This document shows positions 8,509-16,291 of a stretch of DNA of 44,939 nt, one piece after another (positions within the stretch are counted from its first letter, which is position 1; every line of letters starts with the position of its first letter). Source of the DNA: Chloroflexota bacterium (GTDB lineage Bacteria > Chloroflexota > Anaerolineae > UBA2200). The DNA is taken from positions 1-44,939 of the forward strand of contig JACIWX010000012.1 in assembly GCA_014360755.1 (NCBI GenBank). The letters are read 5' to 3'. The translations under genes were made by a program, and so were the position numbers. Under the pieces are notes generated by a model that saw only the letters and a program-made list of their open reading frames with translations, did not search any database and was not told the DNA's origin.

Positions 8509-9456
8509 ATGGAAAGCAACATCTGCATCTTTAGCGGAAGCGCACACCGTGAGTTAGCAGAAGAAATTTGCTCTCTGCGCGGCATACCTTTGAGCCCTTC
8601 GGTTACACGCCATTTTCACAACGACAACCTCTATGTCCAGCTCCAGGAGCCAGTGCGTGAGCGCGACGTTTTTATCATCCAACCTTTCTACCCACCACCA
8701 GTGAGCGACCGCATCCTTGAGCTCCTCATGATGCTTGATGCCGCCCGTTCCGCTTCGGCGAGGCGCGTTACGGCAGTCATCCCTTATTACTCTTATAGCC
8801 GCTCTGACAAGAAAGACGAGCCACGCATTTCCATCGCTGGCCGACTGATCGCAGACTTGCTCGTTACTGCTGGGGCGCAGCGCATCCTGACCATGACTCT
8901 CCACTCGCCGCAGGTGCATGGCTTCTTCAGCGTCCCAACCGATCACCTCAGCTCCATGCCCGTATTCGCCAGCTATTTCCGCGACAAAGACCTGAGCGAC
9001 ACGGTGATCGTCACGCCGGACATCGGACACGCCAAACGTGCCACCGAACTCGCCCGGGAATTGCATCTGCCTGTGGCGGCGGTCAGCAAAAAGCGCATTG
9101 ATGACACCACCGTAGTCGCAGAGGGGTTAATCGGCGAGGTGCGCGGTAAACGAGTCATCCTCATTGACGATGAAATTGCTGTCGGCACCTCTATGATCAA
9201 AGCGATCGCATTGCTGCGCAAATATGGTGTAGAAGAGGCTACCCTTGTCTGTACCCATGGCATTTTCTGTGGCCCTGCCATCGAAAATCTGAAAGCCGTG
9301 CCAGAAATCAAATCCATCGTAACTACGAATACGGTGCCCATCCCACCGGAAAAGCGCATTCCTTGCATGGAAGTCCTTTCTATAGCCCCGCTTTTCGCTG
9401 AGGCGATCCGGCGCATCCACGAGGGAGAAACCATGCAACCCCTTTTCGATTACTAG
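8509..9456 (+). CDS. prs: Ribose-phosphate pyrophosphokinase (PRPP synthetase)
   Basis: 315 residues, the standard family length. It makes PRPP from ribose 5-phosphate and ATP for nucleotide, histidine and tryptophan synthesis. Visible landmarks: an N-terminal FSGSAHRELA, the FHNDN segment (usually DGE-type), DVFIIQPF, IPYYSYSRSDKK (flexible ATP-binding region), HSPQVHGFF, TPDIGHAKRA and the acidic PRPP-loop start LIDDEIAVGTS. The loop differs from the usual DDxxxTGGT by having Val for the Thr and Thr-Ser for Gly-Thr, so kinetics or regulation may differ. A GGAAG site precedes the ATG. The radical SAM gene begins four bases after its stop. Two purine genes lie a little downstream. Confidence 0.88.
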   Translation: MESNICIFSGSAHRELAEEICSLRGIPLSPSVTRHFHNDNLYVQLQEPVRERDVFIIQPFYPPPVSDRILELLMMLDAARSASARRVTAVIPYYSYSRSDKKDEPRISIAGRLIADLLVTAGAQRILTMTLHSPQVHGFFSVPTDHLSSMPVFASYFRDKDLSDTVIVTPDIGHAKRATELARELHLPVAAVSKKRIDDTTVVAEGLIGEVRGKRVILIDDEIAVGTSMIKAIALLRKYGVEEATLVCTHGIFCGPAIENLKAVPEIKSIVTTNTVPIPPEKRIPCMEVLSIAPLFAEAIRRIHEGETMQPLFDY

Positions 9457-9460
9457 CGCC

Positions 9461-10993
9461 ATGAAATGGGCTACCATTGCCGCCACAAAGCGCATACTGG
9501 CGCGCGAACAGGGAGCGGTTATCAAAGATTGGGGAGGCAAGCTTCCCATTGCCTTGCTCTACCCCAATACCTACTACGTGGGCATGTCGAGCCTGGCTGT
9601 GCAGACCCTCTATCACCTGCTGAATGCACAGCCAGACATCGTCTGCGAGCGCGTCTTCTGCGGCTACCGCCGTGTACAATGTGCACCTGCGCCGCTCTCT
9701 TTGGAGACGCAACGCCCACTCACGGACTTTGCTGTCTGCGCAGTCACCTTCTCCTTTGAACTGGATTATCTCAACTTTGTCGCCCTGTTGCACAGCGTTG
9801 GCATCCCTCCGCTGGCAGCCGAACGTGATGAAAGTCTCCCCCTCCTGCTTGCCGGTGGGCCGGCTGTCTCTGCCAACCCTGAGCCCTTGGCGGAACTGTG
9901 CGATGCGTTTGTGATCGGCGAGGTCGAAGAAATCCTCCCCCGCCTTTTGGATACCTTGCAAGCTGGCATCGCCGGTGAGCGTTCCGCATTGCTGCACGAA
10001 TTGGGCTACATACCTGGGGTATACGTGCCAGCCAGCATGCCAAGCAATATTCAGCGCCAGTGGGTACGAAACCTCGACCTTTACCCGACCCATACCCATG
10101 TTTTTACCCATGCGACCGAGTTTGGCGACATGCACCTGATAGAAATTGCTAGGGGCTGCGGACGGGGCTGCCGCTTCTGCCTGGCGGGTTGCCTGTACCG
10201 CCCGCCCCGTGAACGCAGCGTCGCAAACCTGCTCGAACAAGCGCGCTGGGGGCAAAGATTCCGTTCCAAGGTTGGCTTGGTCAGCGCAGCAGTATCAGAT
10301 TACTCCCATATCGAAGACCTCGTGGCTGGCTTGCAAGACATAGGCATGCATCTCTCCGTCTCTTCCCTGCGCGTAGACCCACTTCCGGAAGTCTTGCTTG
10401 CCGCGCTGGCGGCCAGCGGTTCGCGCACCCTCACTGTGGCTCCGGAAGCCGGCTCTGAACGGCTGCGCATGGCAATCCATAAGAACATCCACCACGCAGA
10501 CATTTTGCACGCTGCCGCACGTGCTGCTCAGTATGGGTTCCCGGAATTGAAACTGTACTTCATGATAGGCTTGCCTGGAGAAGAGGACAAAGACATCCAA
10601 GCCATCGTCTTGTTGGTAGAGGAAATAAGCCGCGTTTTTCGTGGGCGTGTGCTGGTCAGCATTGCACCGTTTGTGCCCAAAGCGCACACTCCTTTCGAAC
10701 GGCAGGCAATGGCTCCTGCACCCATGCTGCGGGACCGCTTGCGCTGGCTTCAGCGTGCTCTGCAGGCTATCAACGTGCGCATGACATCAGAGAGCGTAGA
10801 TTGGGCAGTGGTGCAAGCCATTCTGGCTCGTGGTGACCGCCAGGTGGGCTTGGCTCTCGCCACCTTACAAGAGCCCTCGCTCTCGAATTGGAAAAAAACG
10901 CTACATGCGTATAATCTCTCTAACGAGCACTACACCCGTGCCCGCCAACCTGATGAGCGTTTGCCTTGGAGTTTTATTCACATGAAACCCTAA
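9461..10993 (+). CDS. B12-binding-type radical SAM protein
   Basis: 510 residues. The N-terminal part (about 1-200) resembles a cobalamin-binding Rossmann domain (LYPNTYYVGMSS, LAGGPAVSANPEP). The radical SAM core begins at IEIARGCGRGCRFCLAG, whose CxxxCxxC cysteines bind the 4Fe-4S cluster, followed by the SAM-binding strands TVAPEAGSERLR and LYFMIGLPGEED. The overall order matches the TIGR03960-type family, often found fused to or beside a DUF2344 partner; no such partner is seen here. The reaction is unknown. It starts four bases after prs and is probably co-transcribed. Confidence 0.8.
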   Translation: MKWATIAATKRILAREQGAVIKDWGGKLPIALLYPNTYYVGMSSLAVQTLYHLLNAQPDIVCERVFCGYRRVQCAPAPLSLETQRPLTDFAVCAVTFSFELDYLNFVALLHSVGIPPLAAERDESLPLLLAGGPAVSANPEPLAELCDAFVIGEVEEILPRLLDTLQAGIAGERSALLHELGYIPGVYVPASMPSNIQRQWVRNLDLYPTHTHVFTHATEFGDMHLIEIARGCGRGCRFCLAGCLYRPPRERSVANLLEQARWGQRFRSKVGLVSAAVSDYSHIEDLVAGLQDIGMHLSVSSLRVDPLPEVLLAALAASGSRTLTVAPEAGSERLRMAIHKNIHHADILHAAARAAQYGFPELKLYFMIGLPGEEDKDIQAIVLLVEEISRVFRGRVLVSIAPFVPKAHTPFERQAMAPAPMLRDRLRWLQRALQAINVRMTSESVDWAVVQAILARGDRQVGLALATLQEPSLSNWKKTLHAYNLSNEHYTRARQPDERLPWSFIHMKP

Positions 10994-11100
10994 ACTTTCC
11001 GTTTCACGTTTCACGTTTCACGTTTTCCGTTTTACGTTTTCCGTTTTACGTTTCCCGTTTCCCGTTTTCCGTTTTTACGTTTCACGTTTTCCGTTTTATT
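10994..11100 (+). repeat. Degenerate pyrimidine-rich tandem repeat (CGTTTYNC units)
   Basis: Almost the whole gap between the radical SAM gene and add is built from variants of TTTCACG, TTTCCCG and TTTTCCG, about 14 imperfect units. It has no start codon or stable hairpin. Simple-sequence slippage is the likely origin. It stops just before the add ribosome site. Confidence 0.75.
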
Positions 11101-11122
11101 CTCTAGGAGCATCACCAAAAAC

Positions 11123-12142
11123 ATGTTACTTACCGAAGAAACTATCCGTCGTCTGCCGAAAGTCGAGCTGCACGTGCATCTGGACACCTCCGTCCGTGTG
11201 CAAACCGTGCGCAAATTGGGCGAAGAACAAGGTATCGAACTGCCAGATGACCTGGAACAGGCACTCATCGCGCCCCCCATATGCGCTAACCTCGCTGACT
11301 ACCTCACACGCGTCGAAACGGCGCTGCAAGTCCTGCAGACAACCGCCGCTTTGGAGCGCGTGGCTTACGAACTGGTCCAGGACATGGCAGCAGAAAACGT
11401 CATCTACGCCGAGATCCGCTATGCTCCTCAGCTATGCATACGCCGCGGTCTGTCCATGCAACAGGTCATCGACGCGGTCGCCGCCGGGTTGCAGGCTGCT
11501 CGTACGGACTTGGGCATACGCACCGGTCAGATCATCTGTTGCCTGCGCCATGACCCATCGGCATTAAGCCATGAAGTCGCCCAATACGCCATCCAGAACT
11601 GGGCTCCCGATAAGGTAGTAGGATTGGACCTGGCTGCCGACGAAGCAGAATTCGGCGGCTTTCCCCATCGCACTGCCTTCCGCCTGGCGCGTGGCATAGG
11701 CATGCCGCGTACCGTGCACGCTGGTGAAGCAGCTGGAGCAGAGAGCATCCGCGAAGCGATTGAGGTGCTCGGTGCGCAACGCCTTGGCCATGGCGTGCAT
11801 CTGGAAGAGGACCCCTCTCTCTTCGGGCCAGTCCGCGCCCGCCATATCACCCTGGAAATGTGCCCAACCAGCAACGTCCAGACACGCGCCGTGAACAGCC
11901 TGGCGCAACATCCGATTGACCGCTACCTCAAACTAAACCTGCCTGTAACTGTGAACACTGACGGCCGCACCACCTCCAACACCACCCTGACCCAAGAGTA
12001 CGGGAAACTGGTCAGGCAATTTGGTTGGGGGCTGGCTGAGATTCAACGTACTGTTCTGAACGCTGCCAGCAGTGCCTTCATCAGAGAGGAAGACAGACAA
12101 GAACTATGTCGCATAATCCTTGACCGGTGGCCGCACCCATGA
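11123..12142 (+). CDS. add: Adenosine deaminase
   Basis: 339 residues, TIM-barrel metal-dependent deaminase converting adenosine to inosine. Zinc-ligand and catalytic motifs are in order: VELHVHLDTS (HxH), a central HAGEAAG (His and the catalytic Glu), LGHGVHL and VNTDGRTTSN (the Asp that activates water; NTD-type rather than the NTDDP of enterobacterial enzymes). CTAGGAG lies upstream of the ATG. The TGA overlaps the ATG of the YfiH gene by four bases, so the two purine-salvage enzymes are translationally coupled. Confidence 0.92.
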   Translation: MLLTEETIRRLPKVELHVHLDTSVRVQTVRKLGEEQGIELPDDLEQALIAPPICANLADYLTRVETALQVLQTTAALERVAYELVQDMAAENVIYAEIRYAPQLCIRRGLSMQQVIDAVAAGLQAARTDLGIRTGQIICCLRHDPSALSHEVAQYAIQNWAPDKVVGLDLAADEAEFGGFPHRTAFRLARGIGMPRTVHAGEAAGAESIREAIEVLGAQRLGHGVHLEEDPSLFGPVRARHITLEMCPTSNVQTRAVNSLAQHPIDRYLKLNLPVTVNTDGRTTSNTTLTQEYGKLVRQFGWGLAEIQRTVLNAASSAFIREEDRQELCRIILDRWPHP

Positions 12143-12924
12143 TTCGACGCACGACAAACGGCATCGTCTTCTACCAGTTCGCCTCACTGACCCCCTATCG
12201 CGAGGTATTGCACGCTGTTTTCACCCGCATCGGTGGAACAAGCCGTGGTCCCTATCAAAGCCTGAATGTAGGGCATCTCATCGGAGATGATGCTGCGGCA
12301 GTAGATGCCAATCACAGGCGGATCTTCCAGGCTCTTGGGATAAACGCTGAAACCGTGGTAACTGCCCGGCAAGTGCATGGCGCACAGGTAGCCATTGTAA
12401 GTACAGCCCATTGGGGCACCATCATACCGGCAACCGACAGCCTCATCAGCGCCGAGCGTGGCACAGTCCTGCTGCTGCGTTTTGCGGATTGCGTACCCCT
12501 GATGCTCTACGACCCGCTGCGCCATGTGCTCGCTTTGGTGCATGTCGGCTGGCGAGGCCTCTTTGCAGGAGTAGTACCGCACACCATCGCAACACTGCAA
12601 CAGGCGTTTGGATGCCACCCATACGATATATTGGCGGGGATCGGTCCAGCCATCGGACCTTGCTGCTATGAAGTAGGTCCCGAAGTCGTGGTGAAGGTGG
12701 AACAAACCTTTGGCAGGGATAGCGGCCTGCTCCAATCGCAGCCCAGTGGAGCCATCCATTTTGACCTGCCCGGTGCAGTACGCCGCCAATTACAAAACCT
12801 CGGCGTGCAACACATTGAAGACAGTGCCCTATGTACCAGCTGCCACACCGATGAATTTTTCTCCCACCGCGCCGAGCATGGTCGCACCGGCCGCTTCGCT
12901 GCCATACTGGGCTTGCGCGAATAG
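12139..12924 (+). CDS. pgeF: YfiH/PgeF-family purine nucleoside phosphorylase (formerly laccase-domain protein)
   Basis: 261 residues from the ATG overlapping the add stop (ATGA). Diagnostic segments: FTRIGGTSRGPYQSLN, ARQVHGAQV, FADCVPLMLYD, VGWRGLFAG, GIGPAIGPCCYEVG and CTSCHTDEFFSHR, with the zinc/copper-binding His and Cys residues. Family members have been shown to phosphorolyse or deaminate purine nucleosides, and some remove misincorporated residues from peptidoglycan. Coupling to adenosine deaminase favours the nucleoside role. It ends about 20 bases before MITE-like copy 2. Confidence 0.9.
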   Translation: MIRRTTNGIVFYQFASLTPYREVLHAVFTRIGGTSRGPYQSLNVGHLIGDDAAAVDANHRRIFQALGINAETVVTARQVHGAQVAIVSTAHWGTIIPATDSLISAERGTVLLLRFADCVPLMLYDPLRHVLALVHVGWRGLFAGVVPHTIATLQQAFGCHPYDILAGIGPAIGPCCYEVGPEVVVKVEQTFGRDSGLLQSQPSGAIHFDLPGAVRRQLQNLGVQHIEDSALCTSCHTDEFFSHRAEHGRTGRFAAILGLRE

Positions 12925-12944
12925 CAATGCCAGCCCAATATATT

Positions 12945-13117
12945 GAGAGTGTTGAATATCTTGTCACCCTAAGCGAAGGGACTCGCGTAACTTTAGCCGT
13001 ATTTTCCCAAGTACTGCGAGATGCTTCACTTCCCCTTCGCTTTCCCTTCGCTTCGCTCAGGGCAAGGCTCAGGGCAAAAGTTCAGCATGACATTGGAAGG
13101 ACTTATTCAACACTCTC
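12945..13117 (+). repeat. MITE-like element, copy 2 (173 bp)
   Basis: Starts GAGAGTGTTGAATA and ends TTATTCAACACTCTC; the inverted repeats still pair despite one change. The interior matches copy 3 with small indels. Both flanks offer ATATT next to the ends, too AT-rich to be convincing as a target duplication. A near-perfect promoter begins nine bases beyond its right end. Confidence 0.82.
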
Positions 13118-13125
13118 ATATTATT

Positions 13126-13154
13126 TTGTCATACGCTGTCTTCTCCCATATAAT
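13126..13154 (+). promoter_or_regulatory. Strong predicted sigma-A promoter for the REP array and RAYT gene
   Basis: TTGTCA (13126-13131), exactly 17 bases, then TATAAT (13149-13154): 11 of 12 consensus positions. Transcription from about 13161 would cover the palindrome array and the transposase gene, giving a leader of about 250 nt rich in hairpins. Confidence 0.65.
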
Positions 13155-13163
13155 AAACCTGTA

Positions 13164-13393
13164 TCGACGCAATCCACGCCATACGTACAGGCGCAATACA
13201 CGCCATACGTACGGGCGCAATTCCATTGCGCCCCACAAAACACCAAGGCGCAACCCATGTCCAATGCGGGGACACAATCCATACCCTATGTAGAGGCGCA
13301 ATTCCATTGCGCCCCACAAAACACCAAGGCGCAACCCACCCCACACGTAGGGGCGCAATTCCATTGCGCCCCTACGAATTGCGCCCCTACATA
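13164..13393 (+). repeat. REP-like palindrome array upstream of RAYT
   Basis: Three copies of the palindrome GGCGCAATTCCATTGCGCC lie at about 13214, 13295 and 13350. The first two are embedded in a direct repeat of roughly 50 bases that continues through CCCCACAAAACACC. The third extends to a longer arm (GTAGGGGCGC with GCGCCCCTAC). Decayed units with CGCCATACGTAC lie at 13175-13215. The same palindrome recurs inside the adjacent RAYT gene. Such palindromes are the expected substrates of RAYT transposases. Confidence 0.8.
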
Positions 13394-13410
13394 TCGCTGG
13401 GAGAAAACAA

Positions 13411-14004
13411 ATGCCGTATAACCCAGACCAACACCACCGCTGTTCGATTCGCCTACAGGGTTGGGATTACACCAGCGCAGGCGCGTATTTCATCACCATT
13501 TGCGTTAAGGATCACCAATGCGTTTTTGGCCGAATTGCAGATGGGACAATGCACTGGAATGCATGGGCCTATATTGTTATGGGATATTGGCAAAATCTGC
13601 CACATCGTTTCCCCAATATCGCATTGGATACATTCGTAGTTATGCCTAATCACGTACATTTCATCCTGTGGCTAAATCCATCCGAGACGCAGCCACACGT
13701 AGGGGCGCAATTCCATTGCGCCCCTACGAATTGTGCACCCACATGTTACCACACAACATCTCCTATCGGTAGACATTTCACATTGGACAAACAACGCCCC
13801 TCACTGGGTCAGGTTATTCGCTCATTCAAAGCAGCCACTGCGCGATTGATTCGCAAAGCAGGCAATGATGCCTTCGCGTGGCAACGAAACTACTATGAAC
13901 GCGTCATCCGAGATGAAGAGGAATTAAACCAGATGCGTCAATACATCCTTGACAACCCCGCGAATTGGGCAAACGATAAAGAAAACCCTGATGCGATAGG
14001 TTGA
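13411..14004 (+). CDS. REP-associated tyrosine transposase (RAYT, Y1_Tnp)
   Basis: 197 residues. The fold and motifs of IS200-like RAYT proteins are present: an N-terminal GAYFITICV strand, the metal-binding NHVHFILW (about residues 79-86) and the nucleophile region NYYERVIRDEEEL (Tyr about 161-162), ending with YILDNPANW. The family nicks and moves single-stranded palindromic REP units. Residues about 95-111, between the two motifs, are encoded by a copy of the neighbouring REP palindrome in frame. No second end or target duplication marks it as part of a larger insertion sequence. All catalytic residues appear intact, so it may be active. Confidence 0.85.
   Translation: MPYNPDQHHRCSIRLQGWDYTSAGAYFITICVKDHQCVFGRIADGTMHWNAWAYIVMGYWQNLPHRFPNIALDTFVVMPNHVHFILWLNPSETQPHVGAQFHCAPTNCAPTCYHTTSPIGRHFTLDKQRPSLGQVIRSFKAATARLIRKAGNDAFAWQRNYYERVIRDEEELNQMRQYILDNPANWANDKENPDAIG
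13694..13746 (+). repeat. REP palindrome inside the RAYT coding sequence
   Basis: CACGTAGGGGCGCAATTCC followed by ATTGCGCCCCTACGAATT is identical over about 37 bases to the third unit of the upstream array (13344-13382). It keeps the transposase frame open and encodes a HVGAQFHCAPTN-type peptide in the loop between the HUH-like and Tyr motifs. Confidence 0.85.
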
Positions 14005-14026
14005 TAACGCTAGGAGGAGGCACCAC

Positions 14027-15016
14027 ATGATCCGTATCCTTTCTCGCCAAGATGTGCAACGCGCCGTAACCATGGCGGAAGCCATTGACACGGTACAAGC
14101 AGCCTATATCCAGCTATCGCAGGGCGAAGCCACCGTTCCTGTGCGCCTAGCCCTCCAGGTGCCACAGCAAGACGGCGTCGTCCTGTACATGCCAGCCTAC
14201 CTGTCGCGTTCGAGCGGCTTGGGCGCCAAGATCGTAACCATTTTCCCCCACAACCCAGAAATGGGTTTGCCCACCATTTATGCCCTCGTGGTCGTGAATG
14301 ATGCCCGCACCGGCGCACCTATGGCAGTGATAGAAGGGGGTTACCTGACCGCCCTGCGCACTGGTGCCGCCTCAGGAGTCGCCACGCGCCTGCTGGCACG
14401 CCCGGATGCCCACGTAGTGGCAATTTTTGGCGCAGGCGCACAAGGCCGTGCCCAACTGGAAGGAGTCTGCGCGGTGCGGGACATTCGCCAGGTCTGGGTC
14501 TATGACCGCAATGCCCAGGCTGCCCAGCGCTTTGTTGCCGAAATGTCGGTACGTGGTGGGCGTATCCCTGCGGAAATACGCATCGCCTCATCCCCGCGCG
14601 AGGCGGCGCGCGATGCTGACATCATCTGCACCGCCACCACCAGTAAAACTCCCGTCTTTGAAGACGCTGACCTGAAACCTGGCGTGCATATCAACGGCAT
14701 TGGCGCTTTCACGCACGAGATGCAAGAAGTCCCCGCCGAAACCGTCCAGCGGGCGCGGGTCGTGGTGGATAACGTAGCCGCTTGCCTGGCTGAAGCAGGC
14801 GATTTGATCATTCCCTTGAACCAGGGCTTGATCACCCGCGACCATTTTGCCACCGAAATCGGCCAGGTAGCGGCAGGCATACGCCCCGGCAGGACTGATG
14901 CTCACCAGATCACCTTTTTCAAGTCAGTGGGCAATGCAGTGCAGGACATCTCAGTGGCGCAACTCATCCTGCAGCGCGCCGCCGAGCTTGGCTTGGGCAC
15001 CGAGGTCGAACTGTAA
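14027..15016 (+). CDS. Ornithine cyclodeaminase / mu-crystallin family dehydrogenase
   Basis: 329 residues, preceded by a perfect AGGAGGAGG. The NAD-binding fingerprint FGAGAQGRAQLE (about residues 127-138), the substrate-side ALRTGAASGVAT and the late NGIGAFTHEMQE segment identify the OCD/alanine dehydrogenase/lysine cyclodeaminase family. Members convert ornithine to proline with ammonia release, or act on related imino acids. proC, which reduces pyrroline-5-carboxylate, lies about 1.3 kb downstream, which supports a role in proline or imino-acid metabolism without proving the substrate. Alanine dehydrogenase or ketimine reductase remain possible. Confidence 0.85.
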   Translation: MIRILSRQDVQRAVTMAEAIDTVQAAYIQLSQGEATVPVRLALQVPQQDGVVLYMPAYLSRSSGLGAKIVTIFPHNPEMGLPTIYALVVVNDARTGAPMAVIEGGYLTALRTGAASGVATRLLARPDAHVVAIFGAGAQGRAQLEGVCAVRDIRQVWVYDRNAQAAQRFVAEMSVRGGRIPAEIRIASSPREAARDADIICTATTSKTPVFEDADLKPGVHINGIGAFTHEMQEVPAETVQRARVVVDNVAACLAEAGDLIIPLNQGLITRDHFATEIGQVAAGIRPGRTDAHQITFFKSVGNAVQDISVAQLILQRAAELGLGTEVEL

Positions 15017-15022
15017 GGTTTC

Positions 15023-15967
15023 ATGGTATCCCACGCCTCGAGGCCGAGCACGATGCGCAGTAAAGCAAGCCACCGCCACATCCAAGGTTATCTGTGCGTG
15101 CTCGGCGCCGCCACCCTTTGGGGAACCTTGGGGCTATTCTATACGGGTCTCAACCGCCGTTATTCAGTTTCTCCTCAAGCCATCGCCTTTTTCCGCGCTT
15201 GCATCGCCCTGCTGATGCTACTGATCGCCTTGGGATGTTTTCGACGTGATCAGTTGCGCATCCATCGGCGGGACTTGCCGTTGCTGGTGCTTCAAGGCGT
15301 CATTGGCATCGCCGCTTTCTATCTGGTCTATGCCTCTGCTGTCCTTGTCGCGGGCATGTCCGTCGCCGTGGTACTGATGTACACGGCGCCCGTCTGGGTC
15401 ACGTTGTTCGCTTGGCGATTCCTCCAAGAAGGTTTGGACCATTACAAGGTCATCGCCCTGATTGGAACAATGCTTGGGGCAGCGCTCGTGGCACAGGTAT
15501 ACCATCTCGGCAGCCTGAACTATCCAGGAGTTGCGCTCGGCTTGGCGTCGGGCATCTGTTATGGTTGCTATAGCATTTTCAACAAATATGCCCTGCGCAC
15601 CTATTCTCCCTGGACTGTGCTCATCTGGGCACTGATCTTTGGCTTGCCCGTCCTGGCATGGGCACAGAATTGGCACGAAATCCGCCAAGTGCTGCTGACC
15701 CCAGGTGCATTGCTCTGGCTGGCAGTCATGGGGTTCGGCCCTACCCTCGGAGCGGGAGTGCTCTATGCCGCCGGGCTGGCTCGTTTGCCAGCCAGTATTG
15801 CCAGCATTGTCGTTGCCTTTGAACCTGTGGTCGCCAGTGTGCTTGCCTTCCTCGTACTAGGCGAACGGTTGGAAGTCGGCCAAGTCATAGGCGCCGTCAT
15901 CACCGTAATGAGCATTGCCCTCCTGGGAGGCCATGACCTCATCGCAAAGCGCAGCAACCACGGCTGA
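15023..15967 (+). CDS. EamA-family (DMT superfamily) metabolite transporter
   Basis: 314 residues, about ten hydrophobic helices in two homologous EamA halves. Family landmarks include an early GAATLWGTLG, AVVLMYTAPVWVT in the first half and ASIVVAFEPVVASVLAFLVLGE in the second. It begins six bases after the cyclodeaminase stop, so the two are probably one operon and the transporter may export or import the related amino acid. An internal ATG at 15053 is an alternative start that would shorten the basic N-terminus by ten residues. Confidence 0.85.
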   Translation: MVSHASRPSTMRSKASHRHIQGYLCVLGAATLWGTLGLFYTGLNRRYSVSPQAIAFFRACIALLMLLIALGCFRRDQLRIHRRDLPLLVLQGVIGIAAFYLVYASAVLVAGMSVAVVLMYTAPVWVTLFAWRFLQEGLDHYKVIALIGTMLGAALVAQVYHLGSLNYPGVALGLASGICYGCYSIFNKYALRTYSPWTVLIWALIFGLPVLAWAQNWHEIRQVLLTPGALLWLAVMGFGPTLGAGVLYAAGLARLPASIASIVVAFEPVVASVLAFLVLGERLEVGQVIGAVITVMSIALLGGHDLIAKRSNHG

Positions 15968-15998
15968 GTTGCCTATTTTCACTTTCAGGTATATCATT

Positions 15999-16175
15999 GA
16001 GAGTGTTGAAAATCTTGTCACCCTGAGCAAGCGAAGAGCCTGCCCTGAGTGCAACGAAGGGGTCTCGCGTAACTTTAGCCTCTTTTCCCAAGTACTGCGA
16101 GATGCTTCACTTCCCCTTCGCTTTGCTCAGCGCGAAGGTTCAGCATGACATTGGAAAGACTTTTTCAACACTCTC
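15999..16175 (+). repeat. MITE-like element, copy 3 (177 bp)
   Basis: GAGAGTGTTGAAAATC at the left and TTTTTCAACACTCTC at the right. TATATCATT stands immediately outside both ends, a perfect 9-bp direct repeat that looks like a target duplication. It fills most of the 324-base gap between the transporter and proC; the rest (16176-16291) shows only the proC ribosome site. Confidence 0.88.
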
Positions 16176-16291
16176 TATATCATTGAGAGCACATGTTTCA
16201 TGGGTACCTTACCGTGGCCATCGAAGGAGAGGCCGCTATTCAGCACAACGGCTGTGCCCATTCAGATCACAACAGGAGATGATAGAAAAAT

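Noticed and set aside
13207..13391. REP array as a CRISPR array
   Set aside because: The intervals between palindromes are themselves repeated, so there are no unique spacers, and no cas genes are present.
12927..13421. ORF of 164 codons across MITE-like copy 2 and the REP array
   Set aside because: It consists wholly of repeats (QFHCAPQNTKAQP units) and has no ribosome site. The promoter found at 13126 lies inside it.
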